From Microbacterium halimionae (GTDB lineage Bacteria > Actinomycetota > Actinomycetes > Actinomycetales > Microbacteriaceae), in NCBI RefSeq assembly GCF_011761265.1, contig NZ_JAAOZB010000001.1:992001-1056000 (forward strand): 64,000 nt of DNA, given 5' to 3'. A program made the translations under genes and the position numbers. Positions 44,146 to 53,486 of the stretch are shown here, piece by piece. Every line of letters starts with the position of its first letter. Within the stretch, counting starts at the first letter, position 1. The notes below the pieces were generated by a model that searched no databases, was not told the origin of the DNA, and saw only the letters and a list, made by a program, of their open reading frames with translations.

Positions 44146-44174
44146 TTGCCGAGCTTGGTTTTATCACGTATGAT
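44146..44174 (+). promoter_or_regulatory. infA promoter
   Basis: TTGCCG (44146-44151) and TATGAT (44169-44174) with a 17-base spacer. Transcription would start near 44181, about 90 bases before infA. It separates infA-rpmJ-rpsM-rpsK from the secY group. Confidence 0.65.
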
Positions 44175-44272
44175 CGTTCTTTGGTGCGTTGTGCCTTTAT
44201 TGGCGTGTCGTAGCACCACACAACCCTTACCCAACGCAGATCGACCGGTCTGCACCAAGCGCGAGCGAGGAT

Positions 44273-44494
44273 ATGGCGAAAAAAGACGGTGTCATCGAGA
44301 TCGAGGGCACAATATCCGAGGCGCTGCCCAATGCGATGTTTCGCGTAGAGCTCAGCAACGGACACAAGGTGCTGGCAACGATCTCAGGAAAGATGCGGCA
44401 GAACTACATCCGTATCATTCCCGAAGACCGCGTGGTGGTAGAGCTTTCGCCCTACGACCTCACGCGTGGTCGCATCGTTTACCGCTACCGCTAA
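44273..44494 (+). CDS. infA: translation initiation factor IF-1
   Basis: IF-1, 73 aa, OB-fold protein of the 30S A-site during initiation. It starts [20 protein letters not shown] at the ATG after GAGCGAGG; an in-frame ATG 28 codons upstream is not conserved. The C-terminal block is [18 protein letters not shown]. Confidence 0.98.
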   Translation: MAKKDGVIEIEGTISEALPNAMFRVELSNGHKVLATISGKMRQNYIRIIPEDRVVVELSPYDLTRGRIVYRYR

Positions 44495-44555
44495 ACCGGT
44501 CGAGAAGTAACGGCTGCCCTCACCAGGCGGCACGAAGACAGCGAATAGGAACATC

Positions 44556-44672
44556 ATGAAGGTTAAGCCCTCCGTTCGGCCCATCTGCGATCACTGCAAA
44601 GTGATCCGTCGTCACGGCCGCGTCATGGTTATCTGCAAGGCGAACCCTCGCCACAAGCAGCGCCAGGGCTAA
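44556..44672 (+). CDS. rpmJ: 50S ribosomal protein L36
   Basis: L36, 38 aa, read directly from the sequence. It begins [19 protein letters not shown] and ends in HKQRQG. The zinc ligands Cys11, Cys14, Cys27 and His33 are all present, so this is the zinc-binding form. A TAGGA site precedes the ATG. It lies 61 bases after infA in the usual infA-rpmJ-rpsM order. Confidence 0.97.
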   Translation: MKVKPSVRPICDHCKVIRRHGRVMVICKANPRHKQRQG

Positions 44673-44761
44673 GACGGATGTCGCGGCAACGCGGCAGTCT
44701 CTCTCACAACTGAATACACATCTCACCGGCAGCATCAGAACCTCTCGCCATTGCCGGCTAT

Positions 44762-44788
44762 CCATTACTGGAAAGCCATCACTGGAAA
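44762..44788 (+). repeat. short direct repeat in rpsM leader
   Basis: Two copies of CCATYACTGGAAA, 14 bases apart, one mismatch. They lie in the 191-base gap between rpmJ and rpsM. No function can be assigned. Confidence 0.6.
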
Positions 44789-44863
44789 TGAGGGGGGACA
44801 CCTCGGGCGGAGGCCCGGGCACCGATTCTGCTCCACACCTCCACATACTCCTAGGAGAGTCGC

Positions 44864-45238
44864 ATGGCACGTCTTGCTGGCGTCGACATCCCGCGCGATA
44901 AGCGCGTGGTCATCGCCCTGACATACATCTACGGCGTTGGCCGTACCCGTTCCGTCGAAATCTTGAAAGCTACTGAGATCGACGAGAGCATCCGCGTGAA
45001 GGATCTCACCGACGAGCAGCTCGTCGTGCTTCGCGATCACATCGAAGGCACCTACAAGGTGGAGGGTGACCTTCGCCGTGAGGTTGCCGCCGACATCCGC
45101 CGCAAGGTTGAGATCGGCTCCTACGAAGGCGTGCGTCACCGCCGCGGCCTTCCGGTGCGCGGTCAGCGCACCAAGACCAACGCGCGTACCCGCAAGGGCC
45201 CCAAGCGCACCGTCGCCGGCAAGAAGAAGGCGCGCTAG
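44864..45238 (+). CDS. rpsM: 30S ribosomal protein S13
   Basis: S13, 124 aa, head protein touching the P-site tRNA and 50S bridges. It starts [20 protein letters not shown]. The C-terminal block is [28 protein letters not shown] precedes the ATG. The 191-base leader before it is long and contains a direct repeat. Confidence 0.98.
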   Translation: MARLAGVDIPRDKRVVIALTYIYGVGRTRSVEILKATEIDESIRVKDLTDEQLVVLRDHIEGTYKVEGDLRREVAADIRRKVEIGSYEGVRHRRGLPVRGQRTKTNARTRKGPKRTVAGKKKAR

Positions 45239-45276
45239 GCCTCGCCAGCGCCCCAGGATTCTAGGAGATCAAAGCA

Positions 45277-45675
45277 ATGGCACAGGCCAAAACTGCCGCG
45301 CGCAAGCCGCGCCGCAAGGAAAAGAAGAACATCGCGCTGGGCCACGCCCACATCAAGTCGACGTTCAACAACACAATCGTTTCGATCACCGACCCCTCCG
45401 GTGCCGTCATCAGCTGGGCATCGTCCGGCGGCGTCGGCTTCAAGGGCTCGCGTAAGTCGACACCGTATGCCGCTGGTATGGCCGCCGAATCGGCAGCTCG
45501 CCAGGCAGCTGAGCACGGTGTCAAAAAGGTCGACGTTTTCGTTAAGGGACCGGGTTCAGGTCGCGAGACCGCAATTCGTTCGCTGACGACTGCGGGTCTT
45601 GAGGTCGGTTCGATTCAGGACGTGACTCCTCAGGCCCACAACGGCTGCCGTCCCCCCAAGCGCCGCCGCGTCTGA
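45277..45675 (+). CDS. rpsK: 30S ribosomal protein S11
   Basis: S11, 132 aa, platform protein near the 3' end of 16S rRNA. It has a Lys/Arg-rich N-terminus, [16 protein letters not shown] and the C-terminal block [21 protein letters not shown] precedes the ATG. The usual rpsD is not between this gene and rpoA. Confidence 0.98.
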   Translation: MAQAKTAARKPRRKEKKNIALGHAHIKSTFNNTIVSITDPSGAVISWASSGGVGFKGSRKSTPYAAGMAAESAARQAAEHGVKKVDVFVKGPGSGRETAIRSLTTAGLEVGSIQDVTPQAHNGCRPPKRRRV

Positions 45676-45684
45676 CTTCTCGGA

Positions 45685-45712
45685 GCCGGGGCACCCTCTT
45701 TGGTGCCCCGGC
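45685..45712 (+). terminator. hairpin between rpsK and rpoA
   Basis: A perfect 11-bp stem (GCCGGGGCACC) with a CTCTTT loop, nine bases after the rpsK stop, with no clear T-run. It may end or weaken transcription into rpoA-rplQ. Confidence 0.6.
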
Positions 45713-45793
45713 ATCCGTGTGTCTTAAAACAACTCCATATCTCACCCACTGCACGTGTCATATAGCGGACATGTCGCACGAAAGGAACACATA

Positions 45794-46783
45794 GTGCTCA
45801 TCGCACAGCGTCCCACCCTCACCGAGGAGAAGATCGGCGAATTCCGTAGCCGATTCATCATCGAGCCGCTGGAGCCCGGTTTCGGGTACACGATCGGTAA
45901 CGCGCTGCGTCGCAGCCTTCTCTCTTCCATCCCGGGGGCTGCAGTAACCAGCATCCGCATCGACGGCGTGCTGCACGAGTTCAGCACGATCCCCGGTGTG
46001 AAAGAAGATGTCACCGAAATCATTCTGAACATCAAGCAGCTTGTTGTTTCGAGCGAGCGCGACGAACCGATCACTGCGTACCTGCGCAAGACCGGTGCGG
46101 GCGAAGTTACCGCCGCAGACATTTCGGCTCCCGCCGGTGTCGAGGTGCACAACCCCGAGCTCGTCATCGCAACTCTGAATGACACAGCGCGTTTTGAGCT
46201 CGAGCTCACGATCGAGCGTGGCCGCGGCTACGTTTCGGCAACGCAGAACCGCAACGAGTACGCCGAGGCCGGTCAGGTTCCGATCGACTCGATCTACTCG
46301 CCCGTGCTCAAAGTCAGCTACCGCGTTGACGCAACGCGTGCCGGTGAGCGTACCGACTTCGACAAGCTCATCCTCGATGTTGAGTCGAAGTCGTCGATGG
46401 CTCCCCGTGATGCCGTCGCCTCTGCCGGTCGCACTCTCACCGAACTTTTCGGTCTCGCTCGCGAGCTGAACGTTGAGGCCGAGGGTATCGAGATCGGCCC
46501 GCCGCCGGTTGAGACTGTGCACACGAACGAACTGTCGATGCCCATTGAGGACCTCGACCTTTCGGTTCGCTCTTACAACTGCCTCAAGCGCGAGGGCATC
46601 AACACAGTCTCCGAACTGGTTGCCCTCTCTGAGACGCAGCTGATGAACATCCGCAACTTCGGTCAGAAGTCGGTCGACGAGGTGCGCGACAAGCTCATCT
46701 CGCTCGGACTGTCGCTCAAGGATTCGGTGCCCGGTTTCGACGGCGCTCAGTTCTTCGGCGGTTACGACGAAGAGAACGTTTGA
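45794..46783 (+). CDS. rpoA: RNA polymerase alpha subunit
   Basis: Alpha subunit, 329 aa, scaffold for RNA polymerase assembly. The GTG at 45794 ([20 protein letters not shown]) with AAAGGAAC upstream is preferred to an in-frame ATG at 45755. The dimerisation domain includes [20 protein letters not shown]. The C-terminal domain (about 250-315: [27 protein letters not shown]) contacts activators and UP elements. Followed by rplQ after 48 bases. Confidence 0.99.
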   Translation: MLIAQRPTLTEEKIGEFRSRFIIEPLEPGFGYTIGNALRRSLLSSIPGAAVTSIRIDGVLHEFSTIPGVKEDVTEIILNIKQLVVSSERDEPITAYLRKTGAGEVTAADISAPAGVEVHNPELVIATLNDTARFELELTIERGRGYVSATQNRNEYAEAGQVPIDSIYSPVLKVSYRVDATRAGERTDFDKLILDVESKSSMAPRDAVASAGRTLTELFGLARELNVEAEGIEIGPPPVETVHTNELSMPIEDLDLSVRSYNCLKREGINTVSELVALSETQLMNIRNFGQKSVDEVRDKLISLGLSLKDSVPGFDGAQFFGGYDEENV

Positions 46784-46831
46784 CCTTCGGGCCGAACACC
46801 GACCGACTTTTCACTCTGGAGTATTTGAGAC

Positions 46832-47398
46832 ATGCCTAAGCCCACGAAGGGTCCCCGCCTTGGAGGCGGCCCCGCACACGAGCGTCTGCTGCTTGCGAAC
46901 CTCGCGGCTGCCCTCTACACGCACAAGTCCATCAAGACCACTGAGACCAAGGCAAAGCGCCTTCGTCCGCTTGCCGAGCGTCTGATCACGTTCGCTAAGC
47001 GCGGCGATCTTCACGCTCGCCGCCGTGTTCTCTCGGTCATCGGTGACAAAGAAGTGGTTCACACTCTTTTCACCGAAATCGCACCGTTGGTTGCCGAGCG
47101 TGAGGGTGGCTACACCCGCATCACGAAGGTCGGAAACCGAAAGGGTGACAACGCACCTATGGCAGTCATCGAACTGGTTCTCGAGCCCGTTACGAAGAAG
47201 GCCTCTGCTGTCTCCAAGAAGGATGGCGCTAAGAAGGATGCTGCTGCTCCCGTCGCCGAAGAGGCAGCGGTAGAAGAAGCACCCGTCGAAGAGTCCGCAG
47301 CTGACGCTGGTGCGGAGTCGTCCGAAGAGGGCGAGGCCGCAGAGGCTGCAGCGGAAGAAGCTGTAGCGGCTCCCGCCGAAGAGTCTGACAAGGCGTAA
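46832..47398 (+). CDS. rplQ: 50S ribosomal protein L17 with acidic C-terminal tail
   Basis: L17, 188 aa. The core (residues 1-120) is standard ([40 protein letters not shown]). The last 65 residues are a low-complexity Ala/Glu tail ([20 protein letters not shown]). Closes the ribosomal superoperon; a strong terminator follows. Confidence 0.97.
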   Translation: MPKPTKGPRLGGGPAHERLLLANLAAALYTHKSIKTTETKAKRLRPLAERLITFAKRGDLHARRRVLSVIGDKEVVHTLFTEIAPLVAEREGGYTRITKVGNRKGDNAPMAVIELVLEPVTKKASAVSKKDGAKKDAAAPVAEEAAVEEAPVEESAADAGAESSEEGEAAEAAAEEAVAAPAEESDKA

Positions 47399-47430
47399 CA
47401 CCGCCGGGCTCACGCCCCCAAATACGCGTG

Positions 47431-47472
47431 AAAAAAGAACCGCGGGCCCGAACGGGCTCGCGGTTCTTTTTT
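47431..47472 (+). terminator. rplQ terminator
   Basis: A 19-bp stem with one G-T pair, loop GAAC, and a six-T run on the right arm, about 30 bases after the rplQ stop. The strongest intrinsic terminator in the window. Confidence 0.95.
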
Positions 47473-47675
47473 GTCAATGCATGCTCCGAGTTGTGTTCCG
47501 CAACGCCACCGCAAGATAGGCGCAAGATGCCACAAAGAAACACCAAGAGCGTGTATTTACTGGTGATCTTCAAAGCCGCGCGTGGTTGTCTGCAAGGGTG
47601 CGGCGACGATCGTGGCACGTTTTTTTGGGGAGGCGTGTGCTGGTGACGGCGCTGCCGGAATTGGGACCGGGTTAG

Positions 47676-49991
47676 ATGTTGAAAGAACTTTCGGCGCCGA
47701 AACGGCGTCGGCAGTGGGGCACCGAGCGATCATGGATTCCGCTTCCGGCTATGCATCCTGCTCCGTCGACCGCGAAGCTTATTTGGGGAAACATCGCGAT
47801 CTGGTCGACGATCGTCATCTGGGTGCTCTACGTCGTGAGTGTGGTGTTCACCCAACTCGTTGGCGGTGCGTTCGACACGACGCTGCGGATCGTGGAAGCG
47901 GTCTCATATGTGGTCGTCGTTACATTCCTGATGTTCTCGGCACTCATGTACCTTGTGGCGCGCCAGGGCGCATACGGACGCTTTCTCCACCATGAACGCG
48001 CGCCGCGTACCGAGCTCGACGACCATTTCGGCAGCTCGCACGAGCCGCTCACAGTGCTGATACCCTCATACGCCGAAGAGCCTTCGGTGGTGCGGAAGAC
48101 GCTGTGGTCGGCTGCTCTGCAGGAATACCCATCGCTGCGAGTCGTCCTCCTTCTCGATGACAATCCGGAGCCGGATGACCAGGCAGACGCCGAGAGGCTG
48201 GCCTTGACGCGTGCTGTGCCCGCAGAGATCGAAGCAGCACTGCGCGAGCCAGCTGAGCGCTTCTCAGATGCCTGGCTGGAATGTTCTCACCAGTTGATGA
48301 TCGATGGTGCTCCCGTCGAGACAGTGATGCCGACTCTCGTCGCTGAGTATCGCGTCGGTGTCGAGTGGCTTCGCGCAATGGCGGATGCCGAGCGAGACGA
48401 CGACCACGTTGACGACTTTTTCATCGGCGAGGTGGTTGAAGGCCTCGCTGAGGACCTCGAAGAGACAGCGCTTGCTATCGAGGCCGCGATCGCGGCAGAG
48501 CACATGCTTAAGCCAGAGCGAATTCAGCAGCTCTTCCGACGATTGGCCTGGATCTTCTCTGCTGAGGTCACGTCGTTCGAGCGCAAACGCTACGCATCGC
48601 TATCGCACGAAGCAAACAAGGCGATGAACCTCAACTCATATATCGGTCTCATCGGCGGTCGATACCAGGAGCATGCGACGCCGGATGGCCGCATGCTGCG
48701 CTACGTACCGGGCACGGAACCTGCGGATTTCGTCATCCCCAACTCTGAGTTCATTCTGACACTCGACGCGGACTCATTGCTTCTTCGCGACTACTGCTTG
48801 CGTCTTGTCTACTTTCTCGAGCAGCCCGAGAATTCCCGCGTTGCCGTAACTCAAACTCCCTATTCTTCCTTTCGTGGCGCGCCCACCCGGATTGAACGAT
48901 TGGCGGGTGCCACAACTGACGTGCAGCACATTCTGCATCAAGGTATGACAGCCCACAACGCAACCTTTTGGGTGGGAGCGAACGCGGTTATTCGCATGGA
49001 AGCTCTTGACGACATCCTTGAGATCGAGTCGTCTGGCGGCCTCGATGTGCGGCGTTACGTGCAAGACCGCACTGTCATCGAAGACACCGAATCGAGCGTC
49101 GACCTCGGCGAACACAGGTGGACTCTCGTTAACTACCCGGAGCGTCTGAGCTACAGCGCAACGCCCCCCGACTTCGGTTCGCTCGTCGTGCAGCGGCGCA
49201 GGTGGGCCAACGGTGGCCTGGTGATCTTGCCTAAGCTCTGGCACCAGATGCGAGAGCGTCGTCGCGACGGTATGCCGATGAAGGCGATGGAGGTCGCGCT
49301 TCGCGCCAACTATCTCGCCTCGATCATGTGGGCAAGCTTCGGTCTCGTCTTTCTGCTCGTCTATCCGTACGACAGCAGGCTCGTCAGCCCGCTCGTGTTC
49401 CTCGGCGCTATTCCCTACTTCGCTGCGATGGCAAGCGACCTGCACTACACCGGTTACAAGCGCACCGACATCTTTCGGATTTACGGGTTCAATCTCATCT
49501 TGCTGCCCGTCAACCTCGCGGGTGTTCTGAAATCGATCCAGCAGGCAATTACGGGAAAGAAGATTCCGTTTGCGCGGACCCCCAAAGTGAAAGATCGAAT
49601 CGCTGCGCCCTTTATCTTCGTCGTGGTCCCGTACATCATCGTCGGGTTCTCGGCGTACATTGCATGGCAGAGTTTCTTTCAGCAAAACTGGTGGTTGTTT
49701 GGGTTTGCCGCCTTCAATACCGTCTGTGCGATGTGGGCGATCATCACGTATATCGGGCTGTGGAACTCGGTTGTCGATATCTGGCTAGGCCTCACCGACT
49801 GGATGTGGATAGACGCGTCGAAAGGCAACGGACTTGCGCCGGCGGCGGCGACCGTGGACTGGCAAGCAGCGCTGTACCGAGGCGCGGCAGCCCCAGGTCA
49901 AAAGGTGCGCGGTACTCCGCGTGACCGGTCTGTTGTAGAGGTCACAGAGACAGCTGAAGAGCACCCAGCCGACGCGGCGAACGCAGTATGA
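47676..49991 (+). CDS. processive family 2 glycosyltransferase, membrane
   Basis: Polysaccharide synthase-like protein, 771 aa. Two N-terminal helices (about 37-60 and 72-95) precede a GT-A domain. Its motifs are Asp161/162 (LLLDDNPEPDD), DxD at 364-366 (LTLDADS), ED at 469-470 (VIEDTES) and QRRRW at 506-510. These are the cellulose/chitin synthase catalytic set. Four to five C-terminal helices follow. Between the first Asp and DxD there is a helical, acidic insertion of about 130 residues (about 165-300) that is not usual in the family. The product polymer is unknown. The ATG directly follows an in-frame TAG, with a weak ribosome site. The next gene, a GH18 protein, overlaps the stop. Confidence 0.88.
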   Translation: MLKELSAPKRRRQWGTERSWIPLPAMHPAPSTAKLIWGNIAIWSTIVIWVLYVVSVVFTQLVGGAFDTTLRIVEAVSYVVVVTFLMFSALMYLVARQGAYGRFLHHERAPRTELDDHFGSSHEPLTVLIPSYAEEPSVVRKTLWSAALQEYPSLRVVLLLDDNPEPDDQADAERLALTRAVPAEIEAALREPAERFSDAWLECSHQLMIDGAPVETVMPTLVAEYRVGVEWLRAMADAERDDDHVDDFFIGEVVEGLAEDLEETALAIEAAIAAEHMLKPERIQQLFRRLAWIFSAEVTSFERKRYASLSHEANKAMNLNSYIGLIGGRYQEHATPDGRMLRYVPGTEPADFVIPNSEFILTLDADSLLLRDYCLRLVYFLEQPENSRVAVTQTPYSSFRGAPTRIERLAGATTDVQHILHQGMTAHNATFWVGANAVIRMEALDDILEIESSGGLDVRRYVQDRTVIEDTESSVDLGEHRWTLVNYPERLSYSATPPDFGSLVVQRRRWANGGLVILPKLWHQMRERRRDGMPMKAMEVALRANYLASIMWASFGLVFLLVYPYDSRLVSPLVFLGAIPYFAAMASDLHYTGYKRTDIFRIYGFNLILLPVNLAGVLKSIQQAITGKKIPFARTPKVKDRIAAPFIFVVVPYIIVGFSAYIAWQSFFQQNWWLFGFAAFNTVCAMWAIITYIGLWNSVVDIWLGLTDWMWIDASKGNGLAPAAATVDWQAALYRGAAAPGQKVRGTPRDRSVVEVTETAEEHPADAANAV

Positions 49992-51553
49992 GGTCCGCGA
50001 AGCCTCGCGTTGGTAGGCACAGCGGCAAACGGCTGTCGTGGTGGAGATTTCTTCTCGCCGTCGTAGCGGTAGCCGTCGTTGCCATCGGTGCAGTGTTCCT
50101 CGTGCGAACAGCTGTCGCGCCGGTGGTCGCCGAGGCCGATGGGTCTGACGCGACCACTCCCTGGTTCGGGGGATACATGGACGTGACCCTCGCAGATGAC
50201 TACCAACTTCCCAACAGCCTTGATGCTGACACCGCGACAACAGTGCTTGCCTTCGTGGTGGCCGATCCGAAAAACGAATGTGAGCCCACCTGGGGCGGCG
50301 TGTACGACCTTGACGAGGCTTCGGACAACCTCGACATAGATCGGAACATCGCGCGATATCGACAAGCGGGCGGAGACGTTGTCGTCTCGTTCGGCGGTAT
50401 GGCCAATGATGAGTTGTCGACTGTGTGCAGCGATCGTTCCGCACTCGCGGATGCATACTCCTCTGTCGTGGATCGGTACGATCTCGACACGGTAGACCTC
50501 GATATCGAAGGCGATGACCTTCTCGATACGGTTGCCGGTGCGCTGCGCGCCGATGCCATTGCCACAGTGCAGGCCGAGCGGGCGGCAGACGGCCACGATC
50601 TTGCTGTGTGGATGACACTTCCTGTCTCACCCGACGGTCTCACCGATGACGGTGTGAGAGCTGTGCAGCAGATGCTGCAAGCTGGAGTGACGCTTGCCGG
50701 CGTAAACCTCATGACAATGGACTACGGCGTGGACCTTGACGGGGCGACGATGGCTGCGGCATCCGAATCTGCCATCGAAGGCGCCAATGCGCAGCTCGTG
50801 CGTATTTACACCGACGCTGAGATCAAGCTGCCCGGTGGTGAGGCCTGGAGCATGCTGGGTGCAACGCCAATGATCGGTCAGAACGACATTGCAGGAGAGG
50901 TTTTCACGCTGAAGGATGCCGCGACGCTCAACGCATACGCCGTCAAGAAGGGTCTGGGGCGCATGTCGATGTGGTCGCTCAACCGAGACCGAACGTGCGG
51001 AGAGAACTACCCCAACACGATGGTGGTTTCGAACGAGTGCAGCGGCGTCGACCAGGGCGGCGAGAGCTTCGCGACAGCGCTCAGCGCTGGGTTCGATGGA
51101 TTGCCGGGCCCCATCCCAACCGCAACACCTACGCCGATTACTACAGCGATCGTTGATGACCCAGAAAGCAGTCCGTTCCCGGTCTGGACGCCGAAACAGT
51201 CATACTCGGCAGGGGTGAAGGTTGTGCGGCAGGGCTACGTGTACGTCGCGAAGTGGTGGACGGACGGCGAGTCGGACCCGGCCGATCCGACCGTGAGCGC
51301 GGTCGATTCGCCGTGGCTGTATGTCGGCCCGGTGCTGCCTACGGACCAACCCTTCACGCTGCCGACGGTGGCTGAAGGCACCTACGCCCCGTGGGATAAA
51401 GAGACGAACTACCCCGCCGGTGAGCGCGTCGTCGTAAAGAATGTGCCGTTCGTTGCCAAATGGTGGACGCAGGGAGAGGACCCGATGGACGCGGTGACTG
51501 ACCAGACGCAGAGCGCGTGGGAACTCCTCGACTCGGACTCGGTGAGCCGTTAA
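49988..51553 (+). CDS. GH18 chitinase-like protein with two CBM5/12-like modules
   Basis: Protein of 521 aa. One N-terminal signal anchor (about 18-42) is followed by a glycoside hydrolase 18 domain (about 55-375). The catalytic motif DxxDxDxE is intact (Asp167, Asp170, Asp172, Glu174). Two copies of an aromatic carbohydrate-binding module of the CBM5/12 type follow (about 397-445 and 465-520: VWTPKQSYSAG...YVAKWWTDG and PWDKETNYPAG...FVAKWWTQG). The ATG overlaps the glycosyltransferase stop. A synthase coupled to a secreted hydrolase recalls BcsA/BcsZ, so it may trim the polymer made by its partner; this is inference. It shares TTAA with the opposing gene's stop codon. Confidence 0.85.
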   Translation: MRSAKPRVGRHSGKRLSWWRFLLAVVAVAVVAIGAVFLVRTAVAPVVAEADGSDATTPWFGGYMDVTLADDYQLPNSLDADTATTVLAFVVADPKNECEPTWGGVYDLDEASDNLDIDRNIARYRQAGGDVVVSFGGMANDELSTVCSDRSALADAYSSVVDRYDLDTVDLDIEGDDLLDTVAGALRADAIATVQAERAADGHDLAVWMTLPVSPDGLTDDGVRAVQQMLQAGVTLAGVNLMTMDYGVDLDGATMAAASESAIEGANAQLVRIYTDAEIKLPGGEAWSMLGATPMIGQNDIAGEVFTLKDAATLNAYAVKKGLGRMSMWSLNRDRTCGENYPNTMVVSNECSGVDQGGESFATALSAGFDGLPGPIPTATPTPITTAIVDDPESSPFPVWTPKQSYSAGVKVVRQGYVYVAKWWTDGESDPADPTVSAVDSPWLYVGPVLPTDQPFTLPTVAEGTYAPWDKETNYPAGERVVVKNVPFVAKWWTQGEDPMDAVTDQTQSAWELLDSDSVSR

Positions 51554-53421
51554 GGCAGTAAATCTTGACCGGCACGCGCCAACTGTGCCCGCTGCAGATC
51601 CTTCATTGCGGTGTCGACCGTGTCGCAGAAAATGCGTCCGCCGGATTCCCCAGGATGGATTTTGTCGCCAGACAGCAGATCGATGTGGGGCGCAATTGCG
51701 CCAGACCAGTCGGCGAGCTCGACGTTGCGGTGTATGGCCGAGAAACGAGCGAGCTCAGCATTGACACCATCGATCCAATCGCGAGGCGCAAAAGCGTTTA
51801 CAAGGATGAGCTGTCGCGTCGGGCCGACGATACTTTCAATGCGATCAAGCGCCTCGACGTCGATGGCGCCGTTCGTTCCGAGTGCGACGATGACGTGATC
51901 ACGGAGTCGTCCTGAATCAGCGAGATCCTGCAGTACGCTGACGCCCTGCCACATCGATCTGGAGACTGCTGCGTCAATGGCGATACCGGGGAAACGCTCG
52001 ATGAGAGCGGGAGCCGATGCGAGCATGACGGAGTCGCCGACAGCTGAAATCTGGTCGCCTTGGATCGGTTCCAGAGCCGGTAGCGGTTTCGGGAACAGCG
52101 TGCGTGGGGCCGGGGGTACCTTGTGGCGTGCCTGCTCGACGGCCGCCGCGCCTGCCGCGACAACCGCCTCGCTCGATGTAACAGCGGGCGCTGCGGCAAC
52201 GGCGGCGGACGTGCCGCCGAGCACGAGGGCAAATGCTGCGAGAGCAGCGATCGCTCGGAATCGAGATGCCGGAGCGCCTCGGAGGTGCTCGAGGAGCCGA
52301 GAAACACAGACGCGGAAGCCGTAGCGGCGCACCGGAACTTCGAGATAGCGGTACGAGAGCGCAGCGGCAACGACGGTGATGACGACGGCCACTACTCCTA
52401 TTGTCACTGGCACGTTGGATGCGGCGGTGCTCTGCGACGTCGCCGACATCAGAAGGACCAGAATCGGCCAGTGCCAGAGGTAAAGACCGTACGATCTACG
52501 TCCTATCCACCTGAGTGGTGGCGCGTCGAGTGCACGTCCGATGCCCACGCCGGGCCACGAGCCAGCGACGATCGCCACGCCGGTGAGGATACCGGCGGTC
52601 AACAGCACGCCCGGGAACGAGGCGACTCCGTCGACCTCTGGGAGGAGGGCGACGCCGATGAGCGCCGCGATTGCTGCCGCCCCCACGGCGCCCACGGCGA
52701 CGCGAACGAGCAGGAGGTGCATCCTGGGTCGAGGATCTGATAGCGCCCGCTTCATCCCGAAGGCGAGTGCGACCCCGATGAGCAGCCCGAAACCGTGAGA
52801 TTCGGTTCCGAAGTATGCGCGGGTGAGGTCGCCGCCGGTGGATACGAGTACTGCCATCCAGGCCGCTGAGACGACAGCGAGCGCTGACGCGATGAGTACA
52901 CGAAATCTGGCCCGTGGGATCAGCAAGAAAAGCGGCAGAATGAGCGGCCAGACGACGTAGAACTGCTCTTCGACCGCGAGCGACCAGAGGTTTCGAAAGA
53001 GCTCCGGCATGGCCGCGTTGAAGTATGCAGAGCCGTCCGCAATCGACACCCAGTTGTAGCTGAAGGTAACGGCCGATAAAAGTTGCTGACCGAGGCGTAC
53101 CAAGACGTCGCCGCCGACAATCCACGCGAGAGAGGAACAGACGGTGAGAACAAGCGCAAGCGCGGGCAAGAGTCGTCGCGCTCGTCGTCGCCAGAATGAA
53201 AAAAGCGCGATTTTTCCAGTGCTCACGCGCTCACGGAGTAGGAGCGATGTAATGAGAAATCCGCTTATGACGAAGAAAACGTCGACGCCGATAAAGCCGC
53301 TCTGAAAGATCCAACCAGGGAAAAGGTGATAGAGCACAACGAGGATCACTGCGACTGCGCGCAGGCCATCAAGGCCCGCGTAGCGCGCGGTCTTCGGGGG
53401 AGGGCTGGCGGCAGTTTTCAT
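51550..53421 (-). CDS. acyltransferase 3 fused to SGNH domain (OafA/OatA type)
   Basis: Protein of 623 aa. The N-terminal part (about 1-380) is a ten-helix acyltransferase-3 domain with His32 (VVLYHLFPG) and the block FIGVDVFFVISGFLITSLLL. After a linker rich in Ala comes an SGNH hydrolase domain (about 450-610) with Ser464 (GDSVML), Asn517 (GTNG) and the Asp586-xx-His589 pair (DKIHPG). Such proteins carry an acetyl group across the membrane and place it on peptidoglycan or exopolysaccharide. Beside a glycan synthase it may decorate that polymer. Its stop shares bases with the GH18 stop codon. Divergent from truA. Confidence 0.92.
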   Translation of the reverse strand: MKTAASPPPKTARYAGLDGLRAVAVILVVLYHLFPGWIFQSGFIGVDVFFVISGFLITSLLLRERVSTGKIALFSFWRRRARRLLPALALVLTVCSSLAWIVGGDVLVRLGQQLLSAVTFSYNWVSIADGSAYFNAAMPELFRNLWSLAVEEQFYVVWPLILPLFLLIPRARFRVLIASALAVVSAAWMAVLVSTGGDLTRAYFGTESHGFGLLIGVALAFGMKRALSDPRPRMHLLLVRVAVGAVGAAAIAALIGVALLPEVDGVASFPGVLLTAGILTGVAIVAGSWPGVGIGRALDAPPLRWIGRRSYGLYLWHWPILVLLMSATSQSTAASNVPVTIGVVAVVITVVAAALSYRYLEVPVRRYGFRVCVSRLLEHLRGAPASRFRAIAALAAFALVLGGTSAAVAAAPAVTSSEAVVAAGAAAVEQARHKVPPAPRTLFPKPLPALEPIQGDQISAVGDSVMLASAPALIERFPGIAIDAAVSRSMWQGVSVLQDLADSGRLRDHVIVALGTNGAIDVEALDRIESIVGPTRQLILVNAFAPRDWIDGVNAELARFSAIHRNVELADWSGAIAPHIDLLSGDKIHPGESGGRIFCDTVDTAMKDLQRAQLARAGQDLLP

Positions 53422-53486
53422 CGGCTTGGGACGACAAAAGCGGGCTCGTCCACGCTTGATCCTACGCGCCCGGATACGCTGGTTCG

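Noticed and set aside
47473..47675. Promoter search upstream of the glycosyltransferase
   Set aside because: TTGTGT with a weak -10 at a poor spacing was the best match; too weak to report. Nothing else seen in this gap.
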